Under the pieces are notes generated by a model. The model was not told where the DNA came from. It saw nothing but the letters and a program-made list of their open reading frames with translations, and did no database searches. The translations under genes were made by a program, and so were the position numbers. DNA of 64,000 nucleotides, taken from contig NC_061116.1 in NCBI RefSeq assembly GCF_002878395.1, positions 123,916,415 through 123,980,414 of the forward strand, given 5' to 3'. This DNA is from Capsicum annuum (Eukaryota; Streptophyta; Magnoliopsida; Solanales; Solanaceae). Shown here piece by piece: positions 1 to 11,988 of this stretch; the stretch's first letter is position 1; each line of letters begins with the position of its first letter.

Positions 1-354
1 TTTATTTTTTAATCTCGAGGTTATTTTGGATCTTTTTTCTATTTCTACCCTAGTAGGTGACTCTGTTATTGCTAAAAAGGTCTATAGGGGGTTTGTGGTA
101 TCTTTTGGTCGTAGGTAGACTTTGGTGGATTTGTTTTAACTGGATATGGTGGATTTTAATTTATTCTAGGGATGGATTGGTTACACTCTTATTACACGTC
201 CTTAGATTGTCGGACCCGTAAGGTTGCATTTAGGTTCCTTGGTGAACTGGTTATTGAGTGGGAGGGCGGTTCCCTATCTCCTAGGGGGAGGTTTATTTCT
301 TATCTTAAAGTTCAGAGGTTAATCTCTAAAGTTTGTCTCTATCATTTGGTATGA
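1..354 (+). pseudogene. Element A aspartic protease, C-terminal part (broken)
   Basis: This is the tail of the retropepsin domain that would cut the Gag-Pol polyprotein. Bases 40-120 read as the segment containing STLVGDSVIAKKVYRG, and 168-230 as GMDWLHSYYTSLDC, the conserved flap-to-C-terminus signature of Ty3/gypsy proteases. The same segment occurs in B (25025-25121) and D (16205-16260). The catalytic D-S/T-G lies left of the window. Stops interrupt the frame around 115-165, so no functional protein is possible. It runs directly on towards the RT region. Confidence 0.8.
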
Positions 355-384
355 GTTAAAGATTCTAACTCGGAAGGTCCTTTA

Positions 385-1330
385 TTGCATTCTGTCATGG
401 CAGTAAATGAGTTTCCTAAAGTCTTTCCGGATGATCTTTTTGGTGTTCCCCTAGATAGGGAGATTAATTTTGGTATTTATTTAGTTTCAGAAACTCGTCC
501 ATTATCTATTACTCCTTATAGAATGGATCCGGATGAGTTGAGAGAACTCGAGGATCAACTTAAGGATCTTTTGGATAAGGATTTCATTTGTCCTAGTGTA
601 TCCCCGTGGGGTGCACCAGCTCTATTTCTGTGCAAGAAGGATGATTTCCTTCAGAAGTGTATTAACTATAGGCAATTGAATAAGGTGGCGGTTAAGAACA
701 TGTATCCTCTCCTAAGGATAAATAACTTGTTTGATTACTTGCAAGTTGCCAAAATCTTTTCTAAGATAGATCATTGGTCTGGGTATCATCAACATAAGAT
801 TAGGGAGATGGATATCCCAAAGATAGCTTGTCGAATGCGTTATGGTCACTTGAGTTCTTGGTGATGTGATTCAGTTTGATTAATGCCTCGGCGACATTAT
901 GAATTTGATGAACAACGTTTCTAGGCACTTTCTGGATCTTTTTATCATTGTTTTCATTGATGACATCTTGTTGTATTCTAAGACTGAGGTGGATTATTCT
1001 AATCACCTCTGTGTGCTGTTGCAAACCTTGAAGGAGCAGCAGTTATATGCCAAATTCTCCAAGTGTGAGTTTTGGTTGAACACCGTAACTTTTCTTTGTC
1101 ATATTTTTTCTAGTGAGGTGGATGTGGTAGAAGGTGTCCTAGACCCATGACTCCAACCAATATTCTGATCTTCTTTTGTTTGGCTGGGTATTATAGGCGG
1201 TTCGTGGAAAGTTTCTTGACAATAGCTACCCCATTGACAAAGTTGACTAAGAAGAATATAACGTTTCTTGGTTGGATGCTTGTGAGAGGATTTTCGAAAA
1301 GCTTCAGGATAAGCTAACTTCGACTCTGGT
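385..1330 (+). pseudogene. Element A reverse transcriptase (frameshifted)
   Basis: This is a remnant of the RT that copies element RNA into DNA. Visible motifs in order are [11 protein letters not shown] (start of the RT module), [40 protein letters not shown] and, after a break at about 860-900, VFIDDILLYS with the two catalytic aspartates kept (about 945-975). Then follows KFSKCEFWL. The fingers and palm halves are in different frames, and a deletion removes the sequence between YGH and the MN motif. The thumb and connection part (1150-1330) is recognisable only in pieces, such as GYYRRFVE around 1185-1210. It is a dead copy. Confidence 0.85.
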
Positions 1331-1751
1331 TTTAACATTGCTTGAAGGTTCTATGGATTTTTTTTATTTTGACGTGTATCGGGTGGGAATTATTTGTGTT
1401 TTGATGAGGCATGGGAAGGTACCTATGCTTCCAGGCAGTTGACTGTGCATGAGAAGAATCATCGTACTCATGATTTTGAGATTTGAGCAGTGGTTTTTGC
1501 TTTTAAAATCTGGCGGTATTATTTAGATAGAGTGCACGTGGACATCTTTTGTAATCATAAGAGTTTATAGTATGTGTCCACTTAGAAGGAGATAAATCTT
1601 AGGTAGAGGAGATAGAGTTTCTTAAGGACAATGATATGAGTCTTCACTACTACCCAGGTAAAGATAATGTGGTTGCTAATGCTATTACCAGGTTTTCCAA
1701 AGGGATTTTAGCTCACGTGGATAAGGAGAAGCGTGCATTAGCAAAGGACAT
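1331..1751 (+). pseudogene. Element A RNase H, cut by insertion of element B
   Basis: This is a remnant of the RNase H domain that would remove the RNA strand during reverse transcription. Recognisable pieces are YFDV at the first catalytic site (the aspartate is kept), MRHGKVP, ASRQLTVHEKNHRTHDFE, VVFAFKIWRYYLDRVHVDIF and NHKSL, where the usual DHKSL aspartate has become asparagine. Stops and at least one frameshift are present (e.g. around 1485, 1570 and 1600). The reading stops at GACAT (1747-1751), where element B begins. It continues at 29140, on the other side of B, in the linker that leads to integrase. Confidence 0.8.
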
Positions 1752-4011
1752 TGACACAACCTAGCCCTCAGGCCATAGCGTAATGGAATCTCGAGTTCGA
1801 CTCGGACCGGAGACAACCCTAGTTACCCAACCCAACCTATAGCCACCTTCCTGGAGTTGGATGAATTCCGAATATTTATCAAGATACCATAAACATTTTC
1901 AACTAAGACTCTGGGATACGACCAAGACCATGGCGGAACTAATTGAGTCCATTATACAACACCAATCGCCTAACCATACCAAACCAAACCAAACCATAGG
2001 ACATAGACTAGACCATAACCAAAAAGAATACCTAGACGTAATATGATAATAAATCCCAAAATGTAATAGGATGCAATAACCATCAATATCGTCCACTGAA
2101 TTTAGCCCACCAGCTTATTCAAGTGCTAAGGCCGACACCAATACCGATCCCGCCCATACTAACCCCCCGAAGTAGCACAAATCCTCTATCCAAAAGAGTA
2201 ATCAAATCTGGATGGGACATGCCCCAATCCATGGAAAAAACCAATATCCAAAATAAAGTAAAAATATCAAAATATGTTCATAACATGAAATGATGCCTTT
2301 AGAAAGAATGAAAGGTCACCACTCCCATCCAAATGTTGTCCCCAATTCAATCACTATGGAGGAGGAGTCAAACGACCTGTTCCTACATAACGTAGGTATA
2401 TTACTGTCGGTAGACGGGTTAGCGAGTGACCGCTTGCATGAATATCAAGATAAGCATAATATAATGGTAGTTGTAAAATAAAGTAAAACCATCCAAAATG
2501 CACACAACCACACACACATATATATAAAAATATAAGTGTCGGGAAAGGGAATATGGGTTTAGCATGTAATTAAAACATTTTACCTCGGCTAGGTAGCTTG
2601 GCTGTTCTCTCTCACCTACGACTATATTGGTTCAACTCTCCCTGCTGAAAGGGCCCCAATGCATGTAGCTGCACGACCAGAGAATTATCCCTTGGGATGA
2701 CTAGTACATCCCCCAATAAATAGTGTGACACACACACATGCTTTGGTAAGACCAATCCTCATTTCTTCAACTATGAGTTTCAAGTTTTGGCTCCCCTAGG
2801 ACCGCCACCTTCCGTGGCCTTACTACACACCCCACCATTAATGCCCAATTAAAAACAATTTCCATATAATAAAACCATTTACCATTAATTAACCAAGGCC
2901 AATGTTAACGATATTCTCATACCACCCATTACTTGCAAGTAATATCCATAGCCAAACTATTTAGGTTAAGTAAAGCTTTAGGTGACCTTCCAATTGCCAT
3001 ATTAAATCCACTTGGGAGAATTCCATGTTCTCCACAAGCATAAATAATTAGCCTTTAGCCTTTTCAAACTATTTAAACCATGCATAAATCCTTTATATAG
3101 TTTAAAACAAGCAAGAGTTCCATTAAAAGAAGTCAATACAATGAACATATCTTTATAAGCATTTTATCATACAACTTGGGGGCATAATACAACCAAAGTT
3201 AATTTGAAGACTATTAAACCATTACCGCAAAATCCAATTGTCCAAAACAATCATTAATGCATATGAAAGTATAATTAAAATCGTAGGAAACCATAACCAA
3301 GAAATTAATATCAAAACCCTAAAATAGTAGTTGAAAACCATATTAATGAAATAGTAAAACCATGAAATCAATCATATAAACCATGACTTTAGTTAAAATT
3401 ACATTGTGGGAAGAGAATCGTGCCTTATACCAAATAATTAATTGAAAGAAATCACCGAGACAAGCCCCAAAGAAATCCCTAAGTGATATGTTAAATAACC
3501 TGTTAAGTGTATTAGAAGTTGTGGGTCATAGTTAGGGTAATTAGGGAAATGTCCAGAATACCCCCAGTTAAATCCCTTAAAAATCCATCAATGGGATACG
3601 ACTGACCCACACAAATCGTACCCTTCTATACATTGGCTTCCACTAGTCATATCCAAGCCTCAACCCTTTGTTCAAAAACTATCCAGTAGATGAATCATCA
3701 ACCCAAGTCATAACCATAACATACAATCCGTATCCATGACCCGTATCCTTGGAAGAATGAAATACCAGGAGGGTAAAAAACTGACCACCACATGAGTCCC
3801 CTGATACAATTCGTACCAAGCCTTATGACTCGTACCCCTAAGTTGTACCTATTTTAGAGACCAAATTCATCCCACCAACTAACACTGGTTAGCATACGAT
3901 AGGATAATACCACTCGTACCCCAGCATATGGCTCGTACCTATGAGTTGTATTGGGTTCAAAGAACGGATAATCCCAGGAAGTTTCTAAGGTAAAGAAACA
4001 AGGATGTTTCT
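1752..4011 (-). repeat. Element B 3' LTR
   Basis: This long terminal repeat of about 2.26 kb begins TGACACAACC on the plus strand and aligns along its length with 26820-29134. Shared stretches include the AGGATG-CAATAACC-type segment near 2070, the repeated CCAATATCCAAAATAAAG near 2245 and the segment before the purine tract. The last base before the purine tract reads T where the other copy has A, so the expected terminal CA is lost here. It carries a (CA)n/(TA)n run near 2505-2530 and many near-palindromic tacgactcgta-like words at 3590-3960. No gene was found in it; small open frames here are chance. Confidence 0.85.
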
Positions 4012-4190
4012 GTCTCCCCTACTAGGAACATTTTTACCCGAATGACGGAGTGGGTAGCGCAAACACTACTTGCACCCCTTAGATTTCTCTACTCTTACCT
4101 TAAAATAAGATGGAAGGAAAACAAGTAAAGTCATTTCCATTAACAAATTATGTATCAAGGAAACATACCTTTCACATGAATATCCAAAAT
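4012..4190 (-). other. Element B 3' untranslated segment and polypurine tract
   Basis: Read on the minus strand, this runs from the integrase stop to a purine-rich tract, the complement of GTCTCCCCTACTAGG at 4012-4026, which abuts the LTR. The same arrangement, TAGTTGGGGAGAC followed by TG, is seen in element A at 30726-30740. It is the second-strand primer position. There is no coding signal. Confidence 0.7.
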
Positions 4191-4842
4191 CTAGAACAAA
4201 TGCGGATACTTGGACTTCATGTACTCTTTCACCTCCCAAGTAGCTTCTTCCACCTTATTATTCTGCCATAGAACCTTAATCAAAGTCACATCCTTGGTCC
4301 GCAATCGACAAACTTGCTGATCCAATATGTCAACCGGAACCTTTTCATAAGACAGAGAATCTGAGATATCCAATTCTTCTAAAGAAACAATCAAAGAAGA
4401 ATCACCAACACACTTCCTCAAAAGAGAAACATGAAAGACTGGATGAACCAAACATAATCTAGATGGCAACTCCAACATGTTAGCAACAATGCCAACTCTC
4501 CATAAAATATCATAAGGACCAACATACCAAAAACATAGTTTCCCCTTTTTATCCAAACCGCACAACTCCCTTTATGGGAAACACCTTGAGTAACACTCTA
4601 TCTTCAACCTCAAACTCCAAGCCTCTACGCCTAAAATCCTCATTGGACTTTTGGTAACTTTGGGTAGCTTTAAGCCTATCCCAAATCTCCTTTACCATCT
4701 CTATCTCTTGATAAACAAAATCCGGTGCAAACATATCTACCTCCTCAAGATCAAATAAACCAATAGGAGATATACACCTCCTACCATACAATGCCTCAAA
4801 AAGAGCCATACCAATACTCGAATGATAGCTATTATTGTAAGC
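4191..4842 (-). pseudogene. Element B integrase C-terminal part with chromodomain-like end
   Basis: This is the end of the polyprotein. It contains AYNNSYHSSIGMALFEALYGRRC (about 4780-4855), the core-to-C-terminal transition of Ty3/gypsy integrases. After a frame change comes KGKLCFWYVGPYDIL (the GPY/F module) and LVHPVFHVSLLRKCVGD, then a terminal segment ending EEATWEVKEYMKSKYPHLF. In Del/Tekay elements this final segment is the chromodomain region that directs integration to heterochromatin. The two frames overlap near 4549-4565, so there is a frameshift. Solo LTR K interrupts the gene at 4843; the upstream half is at 7141-7820. Confidence 0.88.
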
Positions 4843-7135
4843 TGGCATGACTCGATCCAAGGCCCAAGCCGTGATGGGCATCCCAAACCATGAAGGCCCG
4901 AGTGCCCTTCTCTATCTGGCAATCGTACACACTTTCATATAATTGAAGAAAAATACAAAAATATAAAATAATATGGAATTATGGTCAATATCACAATTGA
5001 ATTGGACAATCTAGAATGGAATACATAAACCTCTAACAACGTCTAACATTAGTCTATGAAATCTCTAATACATCAAAACAAACATCTTGCCTAAAACTGG
5101 AACAAGGCCCCCAGCAGGACTATGAATCAAAATAAAATAACAATAACAAGTTCTAATCCAGGCCTTCCAAAGTATGGGAGGCTCACCAGCTGCAAACTTC
5201 TAACAAGTCATTCTACTTCTTAATGGGACCGCAGGACTATGTCTCTGAATCCTGAAATTAGGGGGTCAATATAGATATACTGGTACGCAGAGTAATCCAA
5301 AAACTAAATCTATTTTTATACAACATAGGTGAGAGACTTTGAAAAACATAGTATCGCAGAAATCATTCGAAAATACATGGGTAAGGTATTTGAGTTTTAA
5401 CAACATTTTTACCCTATGTGGTTCAATTTTACACAACATGGTTGAGCTAGGTAGTACACCCTGCAATTTCAAAGTTTTCACCGGCTGCTAGATCTTGGTT
5501 GCCGCTAAGATTAGAGTACTAGTGAGGAAAGAGCACATAAGATTACAAAGCAGGGTATCAAAGCCTCAAATTAAAATAACATTTCGTGGTTGGGCGTAAG
5601 ATCACAAAGTAGGGCTCCAAACTATAGTCCCAACTTCGGATGAAAAATATTAGGCACACAAGATCACATAGCAGGGTGCCAAGGTCCCGTGTCGGCAAAC
5701 AACGATTTCTAGCATAGAGTCTTTTGACTCGTGCTTTCTTTGGGTAACCACCTAACTCGCATTAACCTAATGTTAAAATCTATTATAGAAATACATGCAT
5801 CTCACTCATAACATCCTTTTCTTATTATTTTAGGGGAATTCACAAAGGAGTATCGTCATACCCCGACTTGCAAGTCATTTATATCACATCATTTCACAAC
5901 CCTGCTTATTGAAAAAAAATATATTTGGCCACCAAAGATTTATCAATTAACATGAGGGTTCTTACCATCAAAATCACATTAAACTCATTTAAACACACTC
6001 TTTTTGTGAATCTTGAAAACATAGTGGCCATTCCATTTATTCTACTGATGCATAATGATTAAAGAGACCTTTAAAACTCAAGAGTTTCTCATCATTCACA
6101 AATCAGCCCCCGACATTGGCTATACACAAATTTCATGTCAAAAAGAGGGGCTCTTAATTCATTCTCTAAAGAAAATAATTCACAAATTATATCATGCAAG
6201 GTTCATAAATTTTTTCATGGGGAGTGAAATCTCACAAGTTACATTTGTAAATCATCTTTCACATTCAAATCACATAAGCACAAGATTTATAAATCAAAAT
6301 TATAAAAAACACCATAACAATTTCATAGTTCCATCAAATTGATTCCACAATGCATGCTCTTAAACAATTTACCAAAACCCTTTTTCATATACATCCATAA
6401 ATTTCTTTAAAGCTTATAAAAATCATAAAACCCATGCCCATGAGATTTCGGATAGCCCCACGTACCCTACTTGATGATCTTAGTTGAGAAACCTTGAATC
6501 TTGGATTCCTTTGATGCTTTTGAAGATAAGTTCTTGGATTTCTTGAATGATTTTCTTGAACTTTTCTTGAAGGGGGCTAGGGCTTTCTTTGGAGGAAAAA
6601 GGATGAATAATGATGTAAATAATATTTTTGGGACTTTAATTATTTATTATGGATGAGTTAGGGTGAAGGAAAGGACCCTTTTTTCCCTTAAAAACCCAAA
6701 AACAAAACTGGGGAAATAGCCGGGGGTGATGGAGTACGCGTCGCGGGCATATCGGCTCAACTTACTGCCTCTTCACAAAAATGGCTATAACATTTCCCTC
6801 AGGTATCAGATTTTGGTGAAATTGGTATCATTGAAAAGGCAATTCAATTATCTATAATTTGGTGCATCTTATGATAAAATATTCCTTGTATTTAAATATT
6901 TATACACATTTAAAGTAGACCCTTGTAGAATCGAATGCCAAATTTTGGACCAATCAAATAATCTTAGCTCAACTTGGCTCTAATTGATTCCTATGAACAT
7001 TTTTAACCTCAAGAGCACTTCACACACTAGGATAAAGATCATGTAACTTATAATCACATGGTATTTACTTAGATTACAGCTTATACACATAAGAATGATG
7101 GTTTAAAATTTAGCCTGAAAGTATGGGGTGTTATA
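4843..7135 (-). mobile_element. Solo LTR K inside the integrase of element B
   Basis: This is a 2293-bp repeat with no internal region, flanked by the exact 5-bp duplication TAAGC (4838-4842 and 7136-7140). Its right end (…ATGGGGTGTTATA) and inner block at 6770-6870 match the ends and inner blocks of the LTRs of D, E and G. The homologous block of D lies in reverse complement, so K is in minus orientation. With K and one duplication removed, the integrase reading around LVEFAY/NNSYHSS is continuous. A solo LTR is what recombination between the two LTRs of a full element leaves. Its left end (TGGCATGACT) is less like the relatives. Confidence 0.85.
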
Positions 7136-7140
7136 TAAGC

Positions 7141-7820
7141 AAACTCTACCAAAGTGAGATGTTCAACCCAATTGCCACCATAATTAGTCACGCACACACG
7201 AAATATGTCTTACAAAGTTTTAATAGTCCATTCCGCTTGCCCATCCATCTACAAATGAAAAGCAGTACTCAAACTCACCTTAGTCCGTAACCCCTACTGA
7301 AAAGACCACCAGAAGTGAGACATAAACTGCGTATAACAATTAAAAATAATCCAGACATGTACCCTGTGCAGCCTCATAATCTCATAAAGATATAACCTCG
7401 CATAATCCTCTACCAAAAAAGTGGTTTACACTTGTAAGAAATGCGCAGACTTAGTCATCTCCTCCACGATGACCCAAATAAAATTATATTAATTCTAAGA
7501 CCGAGGATGACTAGTAATGAAGTTCATAATAACCACCTCCCATTTCCATTCAAGGAACTCAATCTCTTGATACAATCACCAGGTCTCCTATGCTTAACCT
7601 TAACCTGTTGACACACCATACACTTGGCCATGAAATCAACTAAATCTCTCTTCATGCCATTCCACCAATAGTTCTTTTTAAGATCATGATACATCTTAGA
7701 TGAGTTAGGATGAACAACATAGTGCGACTTATGCGCCTCTGCCAAAACCCTTTTTCGCAGCCCATCGACATCAGGAACACAAATTCTTCCTTGGTACCTT
7801 AAAGTACCATTACACAAATC
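7141..7820 (-). pseudogene. Element B integrase: zinc-binding and catalytic core part
   Basis: On the minus strand the HHCC zinc domain is intact in 7524-7817: RICVPDVDGLRKRVLAEAH, then HPNSSKMYHDLKKNYWWNGMKRD and CMVCQQVK. The catalytic core follows downstream in broken frames. The first catalytic site reads VIVEEMTKSAHF, with glutamate where the family has aspartate. The last keeps glutamate in DGQAEWTIKTL (about 7200-7235), followed by NWVEHLTLVEFAY at the junction with K. In-frame stops separate the blocks. Integrase would join the DNA copy to the host chromosome; this copy cannot. Confidence 0.85.
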
Positions 7821-8520
7821 TCAAACACCATTACCTTTTGCCAACCAATGTTACTCTTGATTTTCATTAAGACAGCATCTACCAATTGCTTCTCCTTAAT
7901 CTCTGTACCAAGAGATGATCGAATCACTTCTTTCTCTAATACACCACCATCATCAGAGCCTAAGAGAAAAACTACAAGTTAGCTAAGCAGCGAATATCCT
8001 TTCTCAATTCTCACTTGCCTTCCTCCACATGAGCCAAACTTCCCAAGAATAACCTTCTAAGAGCATTAACAACCACATTAGCCTTACCTGGCTGGTAGTA
8101 AAGACTCACATCATAATTTTTTAGAAGCTCAAGCCATCTATTTTTCAAAAGGTTAAGCTCTTTATGTCTGAACACTTACTGAGGACTCTTGTGATCAGAA
8201 AATATATCCACCTAAACACTATACAAATAATGATGCTATATTTTAAAAGCAAACACAACCACCAAGAATATTAAATCATGAGTAGGATAATTCTTCTCGT
8301 GAACCTTTAACTTTTTGGAAGCATAAGCAATCACCTTCCCATGCTGCATTAAAACACAACCAAACCCAATCAAGATCCATCACAATAAACCACAAATCCA
8401 TTGTTGCCCTCCAGCAAAGTCATGATTGGAGCCAAAGTCAACTTATTCTCTAACTTCTCAAAACTCCCTTCATAAGTATACGACTAAGAAAACATAACCT
8501 TCTTCTGAGTCAACTTAGTT
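7821..8520 (-). pseudogene. Element B RNase H and RNase H–integrase linker
   Basis: The minus strand shows the RNase H signatures in pieces: [23 protein letters not shown] (about 8280-8345), VVFAFKI, a DHKSPQ segment (about 8180-8200), a WLELLKNYDVSLYYQPGKANVV segment (about 8070-8150) and then the linker towards integrase. Stops occur at several family positions, for example one in the WRHYL-like segment at about 8235. It corresponds to 17291-17960 of element D and 1331-1751 of A. Confidence 0.75.
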
Positions 8521-9420
8521 AAAGGAGCAACTATAGAAGAAAAGCCTTCTACAAACTACCTATAATACCTGGCTAAACCTAAGAAGCTCTAAATATCGAA
8601 TAGAGTCGTGGACCTAGGCCACCTCTTCACCATAGTAACCTTCTATGGATCTACCATGATCCCTTCACTAGAAATTATATGGCCTAAAAAATTCATAGTG
8701 TTCAACAAAAACTAATACTTAGAGAACTTGGCATATAACTATTGTTCCTTTATGGTCTGCATCACCACAAAAAGGCGATTAACATGGTCCTCCTCACTTT
8801 TTGAATAAAACAGAATATCATTGATAAACACAATGACGAAGAAATCCAAATACTGCCTGAATACTATGTTCATAAAGTCCATAAATATTGTTAGAGAATT
8901 AGTCAACCCAAATGACATCACCAAGAACTCAAAATGTCCATACCAAGTATGAAAAGTGACATAGGGATATCAACCTCTCTAATCTTAATCTGATGGTACC
9001 CTGACCAAAGATCTATCTTAGAAAAGAACATGGCACCCTGTAACAAATCAAACAAATCATCTATCGTTAGGAGAGGAAACTTATTCTTGACCATTACCTT
9101 ATTCAACTGACTGTAGTTAATGCACATCCAAAGAGAGCCATCTTTCTTGTGTACAAACAACATTGGTGCACCCTAGAAAGAAATACTAAGATGAATAAAC
9201 TCCTTATCCAGAAGATCCTTAAGTTTCTCATTGAGTTCCCTCAAGTCAGCTAGAGCTACTCTATATGGAGGAATAGATATTGGATGAGTGTCCAATATCA
9301 AATTAATACCAAACTCTATTTCCCTATCAAGAGGAACACCAGGAATATCATCAAGAAAAACCTCTGGAAACTCATTAACCATAAAAACTGAAGATAAAAA
9401 AGGATCTTCAAGTTAGGATA
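8521..9420 (-). pseudogene. Element B reverse transcriptase, catalytic aspartate changed
   Basis: The minus strand reads [24 protein letters not shown] (9290-9375), [12 protein letters not shown], then [47 protein letters not shown] (about 8965-9130) and VMSFGLTNS. The active-site box reads VIVFINDILFYS, so the first of the two catalytic aspartates (FIDD in A and D) is asparagine. That is a single G-to-A type change on the coding strand. Three frames are needed to read through. The connection region runs to about 8521 in fragments. The enzyme is dead both by this substitution and by the breaks. Confidence 0.87.
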
Positions 9421-9562
9421 TTTAACTCAAAACAAATTATAAAGACAACCCTTATAGATTAACCTCTTTGCTCTAAGATAAGAAATAAACCTCCCCTTAT
9501 GAGATAAGGAAACATCCTCCCACTTTATAAGCAGTTCACCAAGGAACTTAAAGATAACCTTA
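9421..9562 (-). pseudogene. Element B protease–RT junction, left of LINE insertion
   Basis: The minus strand reads the segment FKFLGELLIKWEDVSLSHKG… followed by GRFISYLRAKRLIYKGC. It aligns with A 215-345 (FRFLGELVIEWEGG, GRFISYLKVQRLISK). Just upstream in B coding sense comes DCQTYKV, which is found at 24997-25040 on the other side of the LINE. LINE C therefore cut B at this codon region. The short sequence AACCTTA at 9556-9562 recurs at 24990-24996. Confidence 0.8.
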
Positions 9563-9649
9563 AAGATAAGATTTGTTTCTCTCGGCGCACATTAGCTAGT
9601 CCTTGCTAACGTGCACTGAAGACGACCAACACCATGCCCCGACATAGGA

Positions 9650-10890
9650 ACATTGGAAAAAAACTAGCAGTGGAAAAATTGATAACACTGATGGAGGGAT
9701 TGAGCACCTAACTATGTTCGCTCACCTTTGGTAGCTTTATTTTACCACAGATTGATTAAATTCTGGAGAAAGAAGAGAATGGTCACTCGAATTTTGATTC
9801 ACAGGAATCACTCCACCTGCAATCATTTGGTCTATCGATAATAATGTCGACAGGCAGACGACTATAATTTTAAGAGGTGGGAACCTCCACTCACCCTAAT
9901 CTGGTGAAAAAACAAGTGATTACAGAGAACCGAGTTGGGCAGTAGGGTAAGGAACTGTCCTATGTTCAACTGTGCAGGAAGGAGAGGAAAGTTTTTGTAA
10001 ACATCTAGGAGAATGATCTCAAAATACAAAAGGAATACTATAAGACTACCATTATTAGTCCTATATATCTCGCATGTATGGCACTTCACGCAGAAACCCC
10101 AGATAAAACAGCATGATGAGGGGTACTTTATATTTTGGTTTGACACATTGAAGGATTGTGAGAAGGTGAAGCAGCCAAGGCCATATAGTTTCCACAACAA
10201 GCCATTTGTGATGCATGACTGGGAGCTGAATTTTATATTCAACCCCTACTGCATTACAACCATTCCTTTATGGGTGACCTTTTCGATGTTACTGGTGGTG
10301 TATTAGACGATTGAAGCATTTAGCAAAGTTGCAAGTGCAATAGGGAGGCATCTATACAAAGATGAATTCACTGCAACCATGAATCGTATCTATTAAGCTA
10401 GAGTTCTGATTGAGGTGGATGTTGCTCAACCACTTGTAGATTCTATTGAGTTAATCACCCCTTCAGGAAGCTTCCAACAATTAGTAGACTATGATTGGCG
10501 ACCTAAGTTTTATGGAAAGTGCTTGAAATTTGTCCAAAAATAAAAGAATGATGGGAGAAAGAAGATACCATGGAGAAACAAAAGTTTCAAGAAGTGAAAA
10601 AAAGACGTAGAAGATGAATTAAAGCAAAGCCAAAGAAACAAACTATGAGACAAGAATGGGTAACAAAAGGTGCACCTCCGTAACAGGAATTAGCCCACGA
10701 GAGTTAAAAGGGTACAGAAGGGGAGAAAGTACCGATACCTAAGGAAAAGCAAGGCCAGCCCCAACTCTTAGAAAGAATAAAGGGGTTAAAGTAGCAACCA
10801 ACACCAGTACCACACAAAATAGATTTTCTATCTTATAAACTGCAAGTGCTAACTCTGCTGAGGATATGGAGGTACAACACAAACCTCCAT
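9650..10890 (+). pseudogene. LINE C ORF1: DUF4283-type RNA-binding protein (broken)
   Basis: The best segment, 10013-10306, reads GYFIFWFDTLKDCEKV, RPYSFHNKPFVMHDWE and FIFNPYCITTIPLWVTF. This is the DUF4283 domain found in ORF1 of plant LINEs and in related retroelement-derived proteins. Further pieces, AFSKVASAIGRHLYKDEFTATMN and VLIEVDVAQPLVDSIELITPSGSFQ (about 10315-10480), lie in shifted frames, followed by a degraded region where the zinc knuckle (CLKFVQK) would be. The 10540-10820 stretch is lysine-rich, as ORF1 tails often are. Several stops and frameshifts are present. The start codon is uncertain; ATG near 9633 is one candidate. Confidence 0.82.
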
Positions 10891-11988
10891 GATAGTCTCA
10901 ACCTGGAACATACAAGGGCTTAATTAGCCCTCAAAATAGAAAGAGTTAAAAATCTTTCTACAAAAGAATAAGGTGGAGATTATGGGTATCTTGGAAACAA
11001 GGGACAAACAAAATAAACCACAAGAAGTAATAAGGAAGATTGCTAACAAATAGAAATATTGTTGCAACTATCCAAATGCTTATAATGGTAAGGTGTGTCT
11101 AGTTTGGCATACAAATATTAAGCTACAGGTTGAGATACTTCATGAACAATTCCTACATTGCAAAGTACAGATTCCTATAAGACAAGCTCAGACTTACCTT
11201 ACTATAGTAGATAAAAAAATGAAATTTAACATAGACAGATACTATGGCATGAACTGATCCAGTTAGGTAAGAAAATTTCAGAGAATTAGTTGATCTATGG
11301 AGATTTTAACAATGTACTAACGATTGAGGATAAGATAGGGTCTCCGGTTATCCCAAATGAAGTGGATAAATTTCAAGCCTGTATTGATACTCTTGGCCTC
11401 ATAGCACTCAAAGCTAAAGTTTGTTATTACACTTTCTGCAATAGACAGAAAGCTAGCTACAGAGTATATTTTAAAACAGACTGGGCATACTGGGAATTTG
11501 GAAACTTTCAATGGATAACTACCTATGGTAACATTGAGTTAGAGTACCTTCTTGCAAGAGTATCAGACCATTCTCCCATACTTATCAATGTTTACCCACA
11601 ACCAAAATTAGGCATAAAACCTTTCAAGCTATACATGACTGTGCTAAAGTATCCTGATTTTTGTAAGATTTTGGATGAGACATAGCATACCACTGAGAAT
11701 GGAACAAAGGAGTTCATATTATAGACCAAACTGAAGATATTGCAAAAGAGATTAAAGGGGTTGAATAATCATCTGGCCTTGTAAAGTCAGAAACTTTAGC
11801 AAGCTAGAATTAACTTGGAGACCACACAAACCAAGCTGATTGATAAACCTACATGCTCTTATCTGATTGAAAAAGGAAAGGATTGGTTCATTTAAGTTAT
11901 TAAGTGGAGTGATATTAAGGAATAGGTCTATAGACAAAAAGATAGAGTTAGTTGGATAGATAGTGGGGATGCAAATACAAGATACTTT
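10891..11988 (+). pseudogene. LINE C ORF2, endonuclease part and linker, cut by element D
   Basis: The region near 10893 reads STWNIQGL-like sequence, the usual start of the plant LINE endonuclease (exonuclease/endonuclease/phosphatase fold) that nicks the target. It continues with VEIMGILETR (about 10973). In 11290-11685 the open frame shows the GDFNNVL motif and the terminal SDHSPI motif with its catalytic histidine. The linker follows to 11980, ending in GDANTRYF, the motif before the RT domain. Element D entered within the following codons, and the frame resumes at 22592. Confidence 0.85.

Noticed and set aside
9862..10242. A 126-codon frame on the minus strand
   Set aside because: It is the antisense shadow of LINE ORF1 (DUF4283 region) on the plus strand, where the family motifs are clear.
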